Shown one piece after another: positions 45,801-55,938 of a stretch of 64,000 bases of DNA. Both the position numbers and the translations under genes were made by a program. The notes beneath the pieces were generated by a model. It saw nothing but the letters and a program-made list of their open reading frames with translations, was not told where the DNA came from and did no database searches. Source of the stretch: Dendrobium chrysotoxum. Taxonomy: Eukaryota > Streptophyta > Magnoliopsida > Asparagales > Orchidaceae. The stretch spans positions 72,705,021 through 72,769,020 of the forward strand of contig CM034300.1 in NCBI GenBank assembly GCA_019925795.1, written 5' to 3'. Every line of letters starts with the position of its first letter. Within the stretch, counting starts at the first letter, position 1.

Positions 45801-45813
45801 GTATTACAATTGA
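36871..45813 (+). CDS. gag-pol: Gag-pol polyprotein of the giant Tat-type element, 2980 residues
   Basis: One uninterrupted frame encodes every retrotransposition enzyme. Domains: charged N-terminal extension (1-700) with a heptad-rich stretch near 590-640; gag core (about 710-870); zinc knuckle CX2HX4HX4C (C993, H996, H1001, C1006), with His at the second Cys; protease with DPGAS at D1413 and LLGRPWL near 1485; RT (about 1925-2130) with D2028 and YIDD at 2090-2093; a first RNase H whose TDAS motif reads TATS (about 2238), probably inactive; archaeal-type RNase H with D2388, E2437, D2461, D2511; integrase with H2628, H2635, C2666, C2669 and the triad D2698-X60-D2759-X35-E2795; then a GPF-type C-terminus and no chromodomain. 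The first ATG codes for M1-M2; a later start cannot be excluded. Ogre elements often have a stop or intron between protease and RT; none is needed here. The intact frame fits the young LTR age. Confidence 0.93.
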   Translation: MMYDNWIQGNFNRKFDSRNLGFQKISEGELSEDLVSQKMEGRLIFKFGDHLRLSFDQSRFAHGDMIKFGQGFEDMEVLFQGPTPSEAKTLENQPSSEKKVLEINLPARERSPTQSSRKRVAELSPKALASRPSVFNRLTFPKVLKSDVRQTALTPLLPKKKSVEKEYKSVQPLAIVPSVPQSDGLFQSSQYEEGGSSAYVLTKSQKRNKYKRFRKMMEKKEKAELDAEMMELSPLVEGSRFYPLSVSRGEEDVRKIAASPPRPPLRISKSTPEERKKKWEKDIRRIFQRVADQMHTTKEAVIKAMKNTITKDFAKLLLREDKDPEDSKLIVQPTQKDRRRFSRQPAVAALTDGYDSRPRQERSVGEQIVLVDDSVAPPKAHGRPKVDHPDRRVVPRTSLSSSNRSDVPNRFRRPLKEDRPPTPHDEIHSGGHIQTPPLDEVHLGRQKSHISSSEVKKEWRPKVTPPSMVHSSPPTLVDPKDKGKAPMEVNSYEEYHPSHVNPSTGKTIEEMMEYLKDSLRKIDEDEEREKEEENHRKLVENFNPDEDDLMDEEDIYVIQYSRRGSSLPGDPHTDDLLGAEVEGEGSETPQIRALLQQLKEKDVQLSDMARRLDEMASAMTALTTQLLGPQKVPNTAHKPSTSAEKAKEVVQVDEDIGSQEKNEPGSVNLQPSKEDLKDFINQQIKESMAHGKGGHSIQRGRPYPEEFDSVQYPKGFVAPSFKLFDGVGNPRQHLAHFRAGCCNVGGSDALLFRQFVSSLSGVAFDWYAELPNSSVKTFAELESLFVKRFAGAQHHITVGDLVVEKQKPNEGLVDYILRWRNLSLKCEPQLQEQHAIEILLRNIHGPIALILKGFTIKTFEKLLSKASSLQSEAVQLAFLKDNSNGDQSKKFKQKTVERKGSVSSLSFQKGKRIQITEQQSPRKISEQQPRRDKEKAVKKPDPRGLTEKINQQYSFRRDATSKIFKSLIQDDNFQLPKPKRPADVDKSNEPNYCPYHRMLGHVLEDCYVFKDWIENEYKSGRMSLPNAYLANPSQGSAKVIHVEVIPTQGQKAESVMPVLSPPVFNQKGSVDLLTDAEGWQLSLSKSSLKVLNKLSKTPLEFPKETQMPMKKAFGVPPGNSMGGKGPSPLKLHEMRVSMVKGKEKEKLTPKIKQVILPNDKGKSPKPITLFDFMYVPKGVNEMNNPSAYVQSVHSDYESEQPTTESSQLPESSESSSDDDLPVYKMQGVKIVIEPESPDLETTNQVKEESDSEVLVDVTSTSEPEQITEINLRSGRVVPSPMASKKDKGKEPINQNEGVVPPTLVPQEQVGGGPPKVDYNVLAHLRKLPARLSIYDALVLSPEMREALIKALLDPEICLAQLAECPLEEALHFKEVPGVTFSDEDLLLGTSDHNRPLYITIDIDNFKLNRVLVDPGASVNIMSLRTLAHLNVDTQKLSSNKMMLRGFNEKGQRALGSVTLSLLMGDLRTEAKFHIIDSETSFKALLGRPWLHEYKMVPSSLHQCMKYERNGVEYCIKGDLKPFSVHEVGKYEDASYYVPKRLSVFSRSVIPAEDQVEASVQKEKSPTLVQDFPQEEELEEKIRWNLAPPSTQRGGRMAQRARGRGRGREDRGQDGWRMRTAKASSPPPTPGRPIAHVGSGSNSKAESNVMGSSTKAASKWVITEKPIWNIKENISCDEDNSQKEEVSDLTKYEKLNEFVKTLTSLSESHVNDLNVCVAPKLGEKVGKERVFYKAPQPSGSEVGVELEDLSFNEMVELPFDWYPAGVKSLIRKGFAPSMWSKGEAQRHENLWNSKYKMKRNRYGVGFGTVGPIDDDNYCLVITNNLEVDMIFTKTYNAVGRSCLEANDDPDYLQIRDAPPEFEEEIKSTIDELKKINLGNEENPRPTFISALLNETDANGMVQLLKEFKDCFAWSYDEMPGLNPNIAVHKLAIQPNVVPIKQAPRRMRLEIEQQVIEEVKKLIEAGFIREEKYPSWLASIVPVKKKNGQIRICVDFRDLNKACPKDEFPLPIPELMIDIASSHSLFSFMDGSSGYNQIKMAPEDEQFTAFRTPIGIYCYKVMPFGLKNAGATYQRAMTRIFDELIHDKVECYIDDLVVKSKEREDHLFDLRVVFERLRRYDLKMNPLKCAFGVTSGKFLGFVVRHRGIEIDPTKIKAILEMKPPRSLTQLRSFQGRLAYLRRFISNLSGRCQPFAALSKKDSEFYWDDSCQKAFDSIKRYLMSPPVLATPIPGRPLILYTATSDESLEALLAQTNNEGKENALYYLSRRLIPTEMNYPSIEKHCLCLIFAVQKLRHYMLSHKVNLISKVNPLQYLMTRPTLSGRLARWAMILLQFDITFIPQRAVKGQALADFLAAHPIPAESPLNDDLPDEQIMSLDNHENLAWELYFDGAASFRRGTEPQSILPGKAGIGLVFITPDKAILRYSYSLSDPRTNNEAEYEALITGLELAILMEIKNIRIYGDSQLVVNQVAGTYKVLKPNLFKYHSYTMKLFEQIPNATLLRIPRGQNATADVLAKLAKEMSCSEKDSVQIEVQNRQVLSPIDFEKLNEPSPYGGFAFVVDDGDDWRQPFIEYLQNGKLPKEKSVAHQIKKRALTFSLINNTLYRRSFDQMWLRCLPKDEAHKIVTEVHAGLCGAHQSDPKMKLKIKRLGYYWPSMIKDCIEVARKCHQCQVHGVILHQPPNVLHPTIASWPFESWGTDIVGPIDPPSSKGHRFILAATDYFSKWAEAIPLREVKTSHVLQFLKDHIVYRFGVPRRIISDNGPAFKSTKLNQFVNKHNIDWRYSTIYYPRANGLAEAFNKTLVQLLKKILDENKRQWHEKLVEALWAYRTTYRTPTQATPFALVYGAEAVLPLEVQLPSLRIAINNEITSEQNAQLRLEELDGLDEKRLCAQQNLELYQARMAQAHDKLVRPRTFKVGDLVLVLRRPILAHRKIGGKFEPTWEGPFVVEKAYHGGSYQLIDCNGERPMLLINGRYLKKYYN

Positions 45814-46935
45814 TTGTATGCAAATTTTGATTTTAATGAATGAATGTTTTTTTCAAATAGAAATGTTCTTTTCATCCGGTTGTGGACTGGGTCCGGATTA
45901 CCAAAACCTCGGTTTAGAATTTTAAAATTTTCACCTTTCGCTAAATGGAAAATCAAAATCATCTTTCTCCTAAAGGAAAGTTCAAATTTATCTTTCTCCA
46001 AAAGAAAGTCAAATGCAAATCTTAGTACCAAATGCTAAGTGTAGATTCCCCAAATAGGAGTCTTCTTCTCATTTTGTGAATTTAGGGAGAATCTAAACCT
46101 CCTAAGGTTTCATCTCTCTCGATCTTGTTCTACTCAAATTGAACGTTAATAGATCTATCCAAATCTAGACTTTTAGTGGTTACCAAAATACCCTTTAGTC
46201 TTCCCAAATGTTAAGGCTTATCTAGTCAAAATAGATGACCTTACACAAAATACATTTAAGGCTTAAGTAGTAGCCAAAATGCTCTTAGCCTTAGCTCTTT
46301 TGGGTTTTATCTTACCAAAATAAGATGAACTCTACCTCTAGTTGGTTGCCAAAATACCTCTTAGAACTTTTCAATAGGTGTCAAATGCCTTTTGACTTTT
46401 AAGAAACAACAAATGTTTCTAACCCTTCTCAAATGATAGTAAAAATATCTTTGAAAACTTTGTAGGTGGTAGTCAAAGTACCCCTTACCTTTTAGGAGAT
46501 AATGAAATATCCCTAAGTTCTCTTAGAAGTTACCAAATATTTCTAATCAAATCAAATCCTTTCTAGAAATACTAAATTTCTCTAGGAATTTCCTTTGGAA
46601 GTTACCAAAAGACTTCTATTCATTCCAAATTTTTTTAGAGATACCAAATGTCTCTAGAATTCTTCTTAGAAGTTACCAAGATACTTCTATTCCTATTAAA
46701 CTCTCTCTAAAGATATCAAACATCTCTAGAGATCTCTTTAGAAGTTGTCAAAATACTCCTAAATTCTCTTCCAAGGGTAATCTAAAACTCTTTCCTTAAG
46801 ATGATATATAGAAATCTCCTTATCTTTGTAGATCTTGTCTAAATTCAAATTTAGACTTTTATAGATCTCTTTTTCTCTTTCAAATCATACTCTATTTGAT
46901 TTAGGAGATCTCGTTTGATCATTATTTGGTCAACG
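45814..46935 (+). other. 3' untranslated region of the giant element, hairpin-rich
   Basis: There is no frame of note. The sequence is again a string of short inverted repeats around ACCAAAT-like loops, for example AGAGATACCAAATGTCTCT (about 46630) and CTTAGTACCAAATGCTAAG (46020-46038). This resembles the LTR array although it lies outside the LTR. Confidence 0.6.
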
Positions 46936-46988
46936 CCAATATGTGTGGCGTACTTCGATTCGTTCACCACACATATTGGGGGTCCTTT
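46936..46988 (+). promoter_or_regulatory. Inverted repeat and polypurine-tract candidate before the 3' LTR
   Basis: CCAATATGTGTGG (46936-46948) and CCACACATATTGG (46967-46979) are perfect 13-bp arms around an 18-nt loop. The right arm runs into GGGGG (46978-46982), and the LTR starts after TCCTTT at 46989. The purine tract that would prime plus-strand synthesis is short and separated from the LTR by pyrimidines, which is unusual. Confidence 0.55.
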
Positions 46989-49900
46989 TGTTGACGAACA
47001 TTTTCGCATCGACCTGACCCCGATCGAGCCCGACTAGGCTCGATCATGCTCGATCAATTTAGTTAAGCATTGTCGAGGCGAAATCCGGGCCGAATTTGAT
47101 GAAATCAAGTTCCAATTTCGTTAAATTAGCCCGATTTAATTAAATTAAATCAGATTTAATTTAATTAAAATCAAATCAAAACAATCCGAACCCAATCGAG
47201 CCGCGTCGAGCCTGATTCGACGCAAATCGGCGTCAATTCGAGTTCAATTTCGCAAAAATTGACTCGATCGGACCCACTCGGACCCCAACCGACCCAAATC
47301 GGTTCAGGTCAAGTCCAATTTGGGCTCAATTTCAGCCCCAATTGACTGATTTTGGCTAAATCAAATTTCCAAATCAGATTTTTCAATCAAGGGCTGAGAT
47401 TTCACCTCAAATCCCACCCAATTTCGCCAGAGAATCCACTCGAGTGCATATTTTCTCGTTTCGCGTATTGAGGAGGCGCGATTGGAGCATTTGGGCGGTG
47501 ATTCCTGCCGCTCGTGCTCTCCAAGAGAACGAAAGGGAGAGGGGAGGAGCCATTCGGCTCCCCCGTGCTTGTCCGTCCCGACCCCAAAGCCGAGAGCGAG
47601 AGTGTGAGAGGGAGAAGGAGAGGCGGAACTTTTCCGCCTAACTTGCATCCGTCGCACGCAAGGAAGGAGAGGAAGAAGCTCCAGGAAGCCCAGTTCGCCC
47701 GACTCCATCCACGTGGAAGCCCCGTCCGCGCGTTCTCCTTGTTCGGCCTTGCTTGCGTGCGGGAGCCTTGTTCGATTCCGCCTGGACCCCGGCCGAATCC
47801 TCCAGGAGCTTCGTTTCCCTCACCGGCCGGGTTTTCTGAAGCCGCAAGCTCCTGTCCGCGACCTTGGTCCGACCCGAAGATCCCAACTCCGTCCAAGTCG
47901 TGATTTGTGCGGTTTTCTGTCCAGAAGAAGGCTTCTACCCCTCCTTCTTCGACTCCGGCAAGTTCATAGTGGTCGAGAAAGCTATAGTGGTCGAGAAAGC
48001 TGTTGGAAGCTTCCAAGCAGCAAGTGAAGGCTTTAAAACCCTCTCAACAGCAGTTTGGGATCTTAGAAACCTTCCAAACAGCACTTGGAGCTTGGACAGC
48101 AGCGGCGACGTTCGGGGAGCTTTGGACAGCAATTTGGAACCTTCGACGGAGCTTGGACAGCAATCCGGAGCTTGGATTGGAGCGCTAGGACAACCCGGGG
48201 AAGGTAAAACACTAAAACTTAGTGAAACCTAGGGTCCCCAAGGCCAAATGATCGTGTGGTTGATGCTCCCCAAGCTTTAGGTCCCTAGAAACTTCATTAT
48301 TTGCTTCCCCAAAACCCTTTACTAGTTGCCCTCTTTGCAAAACAGTGAAAACTTAATAGTTTTCACGTGTTGGCTCTCATGTGAGAGTCCGGAGAGGATG
48401 TCGATGCGTGTGGAAGTGTTAGATTGGTGTCCAACACTTTCCAAATTGTATGATTCCGCATTCATGCATTTCCTCCATCACCTATGACTAAACCATAGGT
48501 TAGGTCATTTTAATTGACCTAAAAATTAAGTGTTAGGGTGTGGACCTTTTTTTAACGCCGCATGCTAGTTTATGTTCCTTAGATTGACATGTTATGACAA
48601 AACTAACATACAAGTGTAGGAACTCACACTTAGGGAGGTCTAAGGAAATGATAATGGGTCATCCTTTTCCCTAACCCTTGAAATCCATCAAAATTTGGGA
48701 CTTCCATTCATGTTTTCTATCCACCAATCATACCAAAAAGTGATTGGGATCTTTTCCAAACCTTAGATGCGCATTTCTTATATGCATGGGTAGAATTCAA
48801 ACATGAGAGTTGCATATGTAGTTATCCAATTTGAACCGTCGCGACAAAATTAACATATGTTTAGGGTATTTTACGTATGCTAAAGTTCATTGCTTTATAA
48901 ACTTGGTGAAAACTTTTAATGGAGTTGTTTGATTCGACAAAGAAATCTATGATACACATCGTTGTGAAGTTTACTACAAATCTCCAAAGATTTATGTTGT
49001 AAACCCCACAACATGCATAATCAACCAAATCCATGACAAACTTCTTCATCAAGTTTAGTTTATTTAAAGTGGTGGTTATCATTTGCTTAGAACAACCCGC
49101 AATCTCTAGAGATTTGGAGGACAATTAAATAGGCTCATTTAATTCTAAACAATTTTAGGGTCGTATGGGCTTTCATAAGCTCATGACAACTTATGTTTGG
49201 AATTATCTAATCCTATTTTTGGAACTTCTAAATTAGAGGTTTGAAATAAAATAATTGAAATGCATGTGTATGTCAAGGGTTGTTCGTTCGCTTTCCTTCT
49301 TGTACCAAAAAAAAAAAAAGATCTATAAATTTATAAGCATGCTTATCTAATTCCTAGGTGCTCGTAAAGCAAACATGGAATACCTCATAGCCTTTAAAGG
49401 TTCATGAGGTATGTCCCGTCATATTCTGGAATTACCTAAGTATGATTAATAGAATTTATAAATCAAGGGGTTCAAATGCAATGACAACCAAGCTTAGCAT
49501 ATGCTTATTCCCCCTAAACATACAAACATCATTCGCATACTTCTAGGTTTCTTAGGTTATGTCAAATCCAATTTTGAAACCTTTTAGAAGTTATAGGAGA
49601 TCAAGTTTTCCCTCCCCACATGGATTCAAAACATTCTTTCAAACTATAGGGAACTCCTTTCCCTACGTAGTTCCCCTTCATACATGATGTTTGGAGCCTC
49701 CTCAAGTCTCCAAATGTTGGATTGTGTGAATTTCAGCTCTACTTTAAGAGCTACAATCAATCATTATCTTCCTTTCATTTGTTGATGACACAAAATCAGC
49801 AAAATGAATCTTCCATGCCCCTCATGCGTAGTAGTGGGAGCACTCTAAAGGCCCCAATTATTAGTGCATGGATCATTTGAAGCTTGAAAACAAAACTTCC

Positions 49901-52900
49901 AAGCTCTCTTCCTTTGTTTGTTGGAATACCTAATCAATAAACACCACCTCCATATGTAACATCTTGGAGCTTCCCTAAGCTCCAAACGTTCTATTGCATG
50001 AAACGTCAAGACCTTAGGACCAAATCCTATGTCGCAACTCTTTTGTTGAGACCCAAAATCAACAAATAACTATCATCCCCTTCTCATGTGTGATAACTTA
50101 GAGCCTCCAAAGTTTCCAAACAGTACTATTACATGAATCAAGGGACCTTAGAACCAAATTCTAAGTGACCGATCCTTTGTTTGTTGGCACAACATCAACA
50201 AACAATTACCTTCTCTTCCTCATGCCTTGTACTCATGGGTTTCTCCAAAATCCTAAATACATGCTATGAGCTTTTGAACTTGAAACCAAATTTCATGTTC
50301 TTTCATCATTTGTTTGTTGAAGCATAAAATCAACAAACATTTATACCTTCATGTAATATTTTGGAGCCACCCCAAAGCTCCAAATATTCTATCACATGAG
50401 TCATTGGATCTTAAAAACTAAATTTTAAGCTATCCATCTCTCGTTTGTTGAGACAAGAAAATCAACAAACATGTACACCCCCATGTGTGGTATTTTGGAG
50501 CTTCATCAAGCTCCGAATGCTCCATTACATGAATCATTAAAACTTTAGGAATAGATCCAAGATTTTCTTTTCATTTGCTAATAACACAAAATTAGCAAAT
50601 GAACATGTCTCTTTCTCATGTATGATGATTTGGAATTCTCTAAAGTTCCAACATATCATTATATGAAGATTCTTGAAGCTTAGAGTTAAGTTCTAAGCTC
50701 CTTTTGTCATTTGTTGAGGCAACATCAACGAATGAACATTCTCCTTGGGCTTAGGATTCTAATCCTAGCCTACCTCATTTGCCTAACCTACGTAGGTAGA
50801 TGACTTTATGACATTAAGTACAAAACTTGATGATTTTCCCTCTTTGTTTATAGTTCTAAAACTACAAGCTATCTCTCTTTTATGCATGACATTTGGAGCA
50901 CCTCAAAGTTCCAAACACATCATTGCATGAATCATTTGCAATTTGGAACCAACTTCCAAGTTCTTCCACCTTATTTGTTGGAGCATAAAACCAACAAATA
51001 TCCCCTTCACATGTGATATTTTGGAGCACCCTCGAAACTCTAAATTATCCTATCACATGAATCTCCAAGACCTTAGGGTCAAATCCTAAGTCTACCCTTT
51101 CATTTGTTAAGACATGAAATTAACAAATGAACAATCCTCTCTTATGCATAATGTTTGGAGCATTTTCAAAGCTCCAAGTGTTAGATTGCATGAATCATTT
51201 GCAATTTGGAACCAACTTCCAAGTTATTTCACCTCTCTTGTTGGAGCATAAAACCAACAAATATCTTCATGCATGATTATTTGAGGACTTCTCAAGTCTT
51301 CAAGAAAAGAAAACATCGTTGCATGAATTATTCGGAGCTTAGAGCTAAATCCTAAGCTCCTTCCTTCATTTGTTGAGTCATGAAATCAACGAACGAACCC
51401 ACCCAACCTATCTTCCTCATGTTTCGTATTATGGATTTCTCTAAATCCTAAATACATCATGTCATGAGTCTTTGAACTTAGAAGCGAAGTCTAAGTTTAT
51501 CCTATCTCATTTGTTGGAGCAAGAAACCAACATATGATTTTCCCCTTCACTTGCCTAGACTCAAATTAGGCAAATATACATTCTCTTTGGACGCCAAATG
51601 TCCAAAGAATATCTTCAATTCACAACTTGTAAGTTGTGTCACCTTCTCCTACCTTCTACAAACCAAAGGTGTAGAACATCTCCTCATTCACTCAACTCAA
51701 ATTGTATGAATGAATATCCTTTCTTTGAATACCAAATGCTCAAAGAAACTCCTTCAATTTGCAACCTCTAGGTTGTATCTCCCTCTCCATTTTCTACGAT
51801 TCAAAATTGTAGGAAATTCTCTCCATTTTACTTAGCCTAAACTAAGTGGTCATCTCTCTCTTTGAACACCAAATATTCAAGGAACTTCTCCCAACTTGCA
51901 ATCCAAAGTTTGCTTGTTGCCTCCCTCTTCTTACAACTCAATGGTTGTGGGAAATTTCTACATTCACTTGACTCATATTAAGTGAATCAAACATACCCAA
52001 ATCAATTCACTTGTTGAGCCAAAATCAACAAGTAATTTCATCTCAAGTATAGGATACAAAAGTCCTATCTTCTTTTCACCCTTCCAACCCAATACGGAAG
52101 AGTGGATTCCTCTCGTTGAACATTTGAAAGTTCAAAGAGAATCCATGGTGTCTTGTAGTTCAAATCTATATACCACCTTCTCATATTTACCCAACACAAG
52201 TTGGATAGATTACCTTCTTCCTTTATCTCTTTCCACAACTCAAAAGTTGAAGGAAACAATCTCATTCCCCTAAGGCTCAAAATTAGGAGAATGTACATTC
52301 CTCTTTGAACGCCAAATGTTCAAAGGATGTTCATGAACTTGCAACTCACAAGTTGCATTTCCTCCTCTCTTTTCCACAATCCGGAATTGTAGAGAGAGCC
52401 TTCCTCCTACAACTCAAAAGTTGTAGGAAATTGCATCATTCTCCTAAACCCAAATTAGAAGAGTGTACATTGCCCCTTTGAATGTCAAATATTCAAGGGG
52501 CTTTCATGAGTCTGCAACTTCCAAGTTGCATCTTCTACCCCCCCACCTTTCCAATCCAAATTGGAAGGGTGCAACAATCCCTTTGAACATCAAAGTGTTC
52601 AAGGACATTCATGAGTTCGCAACCCATAAGTTGCCTATTCTCCTAACTCTCCTCCAACTTCCAAGGTATAGGAGATTTCCCCTCTCTTTGGCTCCAAAAA
52701 GCTAAAGGGAGTTCTCCAACATTTAGCCTAAAAGTTAAATGTTGGATTCCTACATCACCTCCTTAGCTCCAAAAGCTAGAGAGGATCTCCCAACATTTAG
52801 CTCCAAAGCTAAATATTGGATACATTTCCCTCCTCTTCTTCAGCTCCAAAAGCTAAAAGAAATATCAACCTTCTTTCTTTAGCTCCAAAAGCTAAGGAGA

Positions 52901-55063
52901 ACTCCTCAACATTTAGCTCAAAAGCTACATGTTGGGTTCCCAAATTTCTTTTCTTAGTTCCAAAAGCTAAGAATGATCCCCTAACGCTTAGCCCAAAAGC
53001 TATGTGTTGGACACCTGCACCTCTCCTTTAACATCAAAATTAAAGGAAACATCAATCTATCATCCCTAGCTCCAAAAGCTAAGGAGAATTCTTCTAACAC
53101 TAAGCCCAAAATTAGTGCTGGACACCCTTCCTTTAGATCCAAACTCTAAGTGGAATACCCCTAGTGTGACATACCACACGAGCCCCTCACACACTTAGGT
53201 GCACAGCCCCTTAGGCATACTAGGATTAGGATTTTTCTTTGTGTGCGCATGTGGTTGATGTTGTGGTGTGAATGCCTTTTGGATTGTCTGCGTGTGGGCA
53301 CTTGCCCTTAAATGGTTAGTGTAGAAATATATACATGTTTTTCTGTGCAGGTGGCCATGTCTAAAAAGGGGGGATGCTTAAATCATAAATAATAAATTGC
53401 TTGCATGACAGGTACCGCTTAAACCCCCCCCCCCCAAGATGTGGCCAATAGGATAGAAATAGATGCTTGGCACCTTAAGTGCTAGGCAAATTTTGAGTGT
53501 GATATTATTATATAAACTGCCTACTCACTCTGTTTTGCAGGCTTGAGTCTTTTCTTTTCAAATATGTATTTGATAGAATTAGGATGTAAAACTTGTGGGG
53601 GTTTGGAGCAAAAAAAAAAGGGAAGTGGACTAGAAGGATGTACCCGCCAAAGGTAAAGCCCTATGTCCATTCAGAAGTCAAGAGCTTGAAGATCCCCCAC
53701 AAGTAGAGTCTGTAACATATTAACTGGGTTGTATAATGGCAGGCGACTCAGCTGCCAAAGCTGTTTGTAATAACTTGGACTCTATTTACATTTCCTGCAC
53801 TTGTTATATATATACATATGCATGTGTTGTTTGTTTACTGTGTGCGCACTAGAATAGCATGCTTTTCCTAGGTTTCTTCACTTGTTTGTGTGGGTGTGGC
53901 TTGGACTATAATGCGGTAGGCTCTTAGGATAAAATAAATTTTCTACCCGTTAAAACATAAGCAATCTAAAAATAAAATTTAGGCTCCACGATTTTCTAAC
54001 AAAAATAAAATTGCATGGCTCTCTTTCAAAGAGCCAAGTTTTCAAAATCAAAATGATCATGCATAGCCAAAAAAAGAGTCACATGTAGAAGCCCTCATTT
54101 AAGGATTAGATAACAAAAAAATCTGCATCCGAGTCAGCATTCTACATACCTTGCATACTTAGGCATCTTGGCCTCAAAGCCAAGTTGTAAGCCCTACTTT
54201 CTAAATAATAAGTCCCTACCACTCTTCATATGCATTGAGACCAGAAAACATGGTTTTAAAAGCGATTAGGAGGAGTCTAGCTGGTAGTCCTTTCCAGGCA
54301 GGACAATAAATCCAGCGGTCGGGCTGGTTGCGCCTCTTGTGAGGTACAACTTGTAAGTCCTTTTGCATCCGTTAGATTTAGGTTTGAGGCTCTACCCCTC
54401 AGTAGGCCTCACCTTAGCTTTAGGGTCTGAGGCAATCAGTTGATTTCAATCACTTTGTAAGCCCTCAACTCTCGGGCAATTCCTCCAACAGGCGTTGTTG
54501 GAATATAAGCCCCAAATCTCTAATGAAAATATCAATTCGAACAAAAATCAGATTTCTAAAACATAAAGCCCAACATAGGGTAGTTTGAGCACCTCTGAGT
54601 TTCCCTCATAATCAAGTGCTCCTACTTCATTCCCCTTGGCTCTCATTTCAAAAATCTGATTCCAAATCGATACTCTATTCCTTGAAACTCCTTAAGGACT
54701 GAAAATCCTTCAAACAAGATTTTCATGGATTTTCAAAATCAAAATCAAACTTTAATCAAAATTTAAATGACTCTCAAAAATAAGAGGAAACCACTAATTT
54801 AATCAAAAGTTTTCTCAAGTACCAAAACTTGAGATGTAATTAACTATAGGGGCTTGCCCCTATGGGGCATCTGTACCCCAGAATAAATAAACCCCGTTCA
54901 ACCAAATATTGAACGGGGGAATCTCTGTTAAATTGTAAATTTTGTCATTGAGTCCATAAGGAAACGATATTTTTACCCTTTGGGATAATATATCGTCATT
55001 CTTATGCCGTACTCAATCATAAAGTATGCAATCCGTTAAGAGGAATACAAAATTCTCACAACA
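46989..55063 (+). repeat. 3' LTR, 8075 bp
   Basis: It is a near-identical copy of 28315-36407, starting TGTTGACG and ending CACAACA. Relative to the 5' copy it lacks 12 bp near 48094 and a few single bases, and its poly-C run (about 53424) is shorter. The hairpin array lies at about 49680-53160, the AATAAA module at about 54831-55017. Confidence 0.93.
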
Positions 55064-55068
55064 GAGAG
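55064..55068. other. Target-site duplication, right copy (GAGAG)
   Basis: GAGAG directly follows the CACAACA end of the 3' LTR and matches 28310-28314. Confidence 0.9.
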
Positions 55069-55586
55069 TTTTGCAAGCCTTTAAATCTTAAAAGCGGAAA
55101 CCAGAGGCATCAAATTAGGCGGCGGAGTTATCCTTAATGATATGATTAGTAAATATGAGATAAAAAATTGTGGTACATTAAGTATTCAAGAAAGTTTAAG
55201 CTTTATTAGATGGGGTCGAGAGGAGACCATTACTAGCATAAAAGAATGGAAGTGCTTGACATTGACGACAATGACTTGTTGGTGTTTTCACATGGAGTGG
55301 AAGTGGAGATTATGTTGGCATTAGAGGTCAATCAAATTGTTGCACCAAATTCTAATAACCATTTGGGAGCAGGAGTAGGTGAGTTTGTGAATTGAGCCTG
55401 TGTGGAAGATGACGGAGTGTATGTTGGAGATGGGCGTTTCCCCCTATACAAGAGATGGGATGGGGTTTTCTTCCAATACATGAGATGAGTTAGTCTCTAA
55501 TGACGTATATGAGTGCTCAGTTGGCTTGTTAGGAGCATAGTTGGAGGATTAGATTGTCGCTACTTGGTTGGCTAGCTCTAATACCA
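55069..55586 (-). mobile_element. Copia element, right half with primer site
   Basis: This is the 5' internal part of the minus-strand copia element whose polyprotein end is at 27080-27370. The minus strand of 55575-55586 reads TGGTATTAGAGC, one base off the usual copia primer site TGGTATCAGAGC (initiator tRNA-Met), and directly abuts the LTR end TGCA. The rest is too decayed to read gag. Confidence 0.6.
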
Positions 55587-55927
55587 TGCAAACTAGGTAA
55601 GGCATAAGGCTGAACTCAGGAATGAAAGAAATTGCAGACAATAGAAAAAAGAAATGATGAAAAAGACATTATAAAAAACTTAGTGCTTCACTACTTATCT
55701 AATAGTTGATTCTTGTAATAGTACTGTGTGTGTGTGTGTATTATATGGGGGCATTTCTGAATCGATTAAAGTTAGATGGTTGTGACAAGTTCGTTGGTGC
55801 AATTGGGATGCCATTATGTAGTAACTTTGTTTGGCTATTAAAAACTAAGCAACTAATCATATCCAATTGATCTATGCAACACTATAAAAATCCCTTATAA
55901 AGTAAAAAAAAGGACTATTTTCCAACA
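55587..55927 (-). repeat. 5' LTR of the copia element, about 341 bp
   Basis: On the minus strand it starts TGTTGGAAAATAGTCC and ends GTTTGCA, immediately next to the primer site. The start TGTTGGAAAATAGT is typical of copia LTRs. A short TG/GT microsatellite lies inside (about 55725-55740). Confidence 0.6.
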
Positions 55928-55938
55928 AGAACCCTATC

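Larger units (their letters stand above)
28315..55063 (+). mobile_element. 26.7-kb intact Tat-type Ty3/gypsy retrotransposon with 8.1-kb LTRs
   Basis: The element has two near-identical LTRs (28315-36407, 8093 bp; 46989-55063, 8075 bp), a primer-binding site, one intact polyprotein frame and a 5-bp target duplication. Lineage evidence: integrase lies after RT (Ty3/gypsy order), a second archaeal-type RNase H follows a degenerate first one (hallmark of Tat-type elements such as Ogre and Retand), and there is no chromodomain. By-eye comparison of the LTRs gives about 36 substitutions and 4-5 indels, mostly transitions. It sits inside an older copia element on the opposite strand. Ogre-type elements are known to reach similar total sizes, but LTRs this long exceed those I know of. 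Confidence 0.93.
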
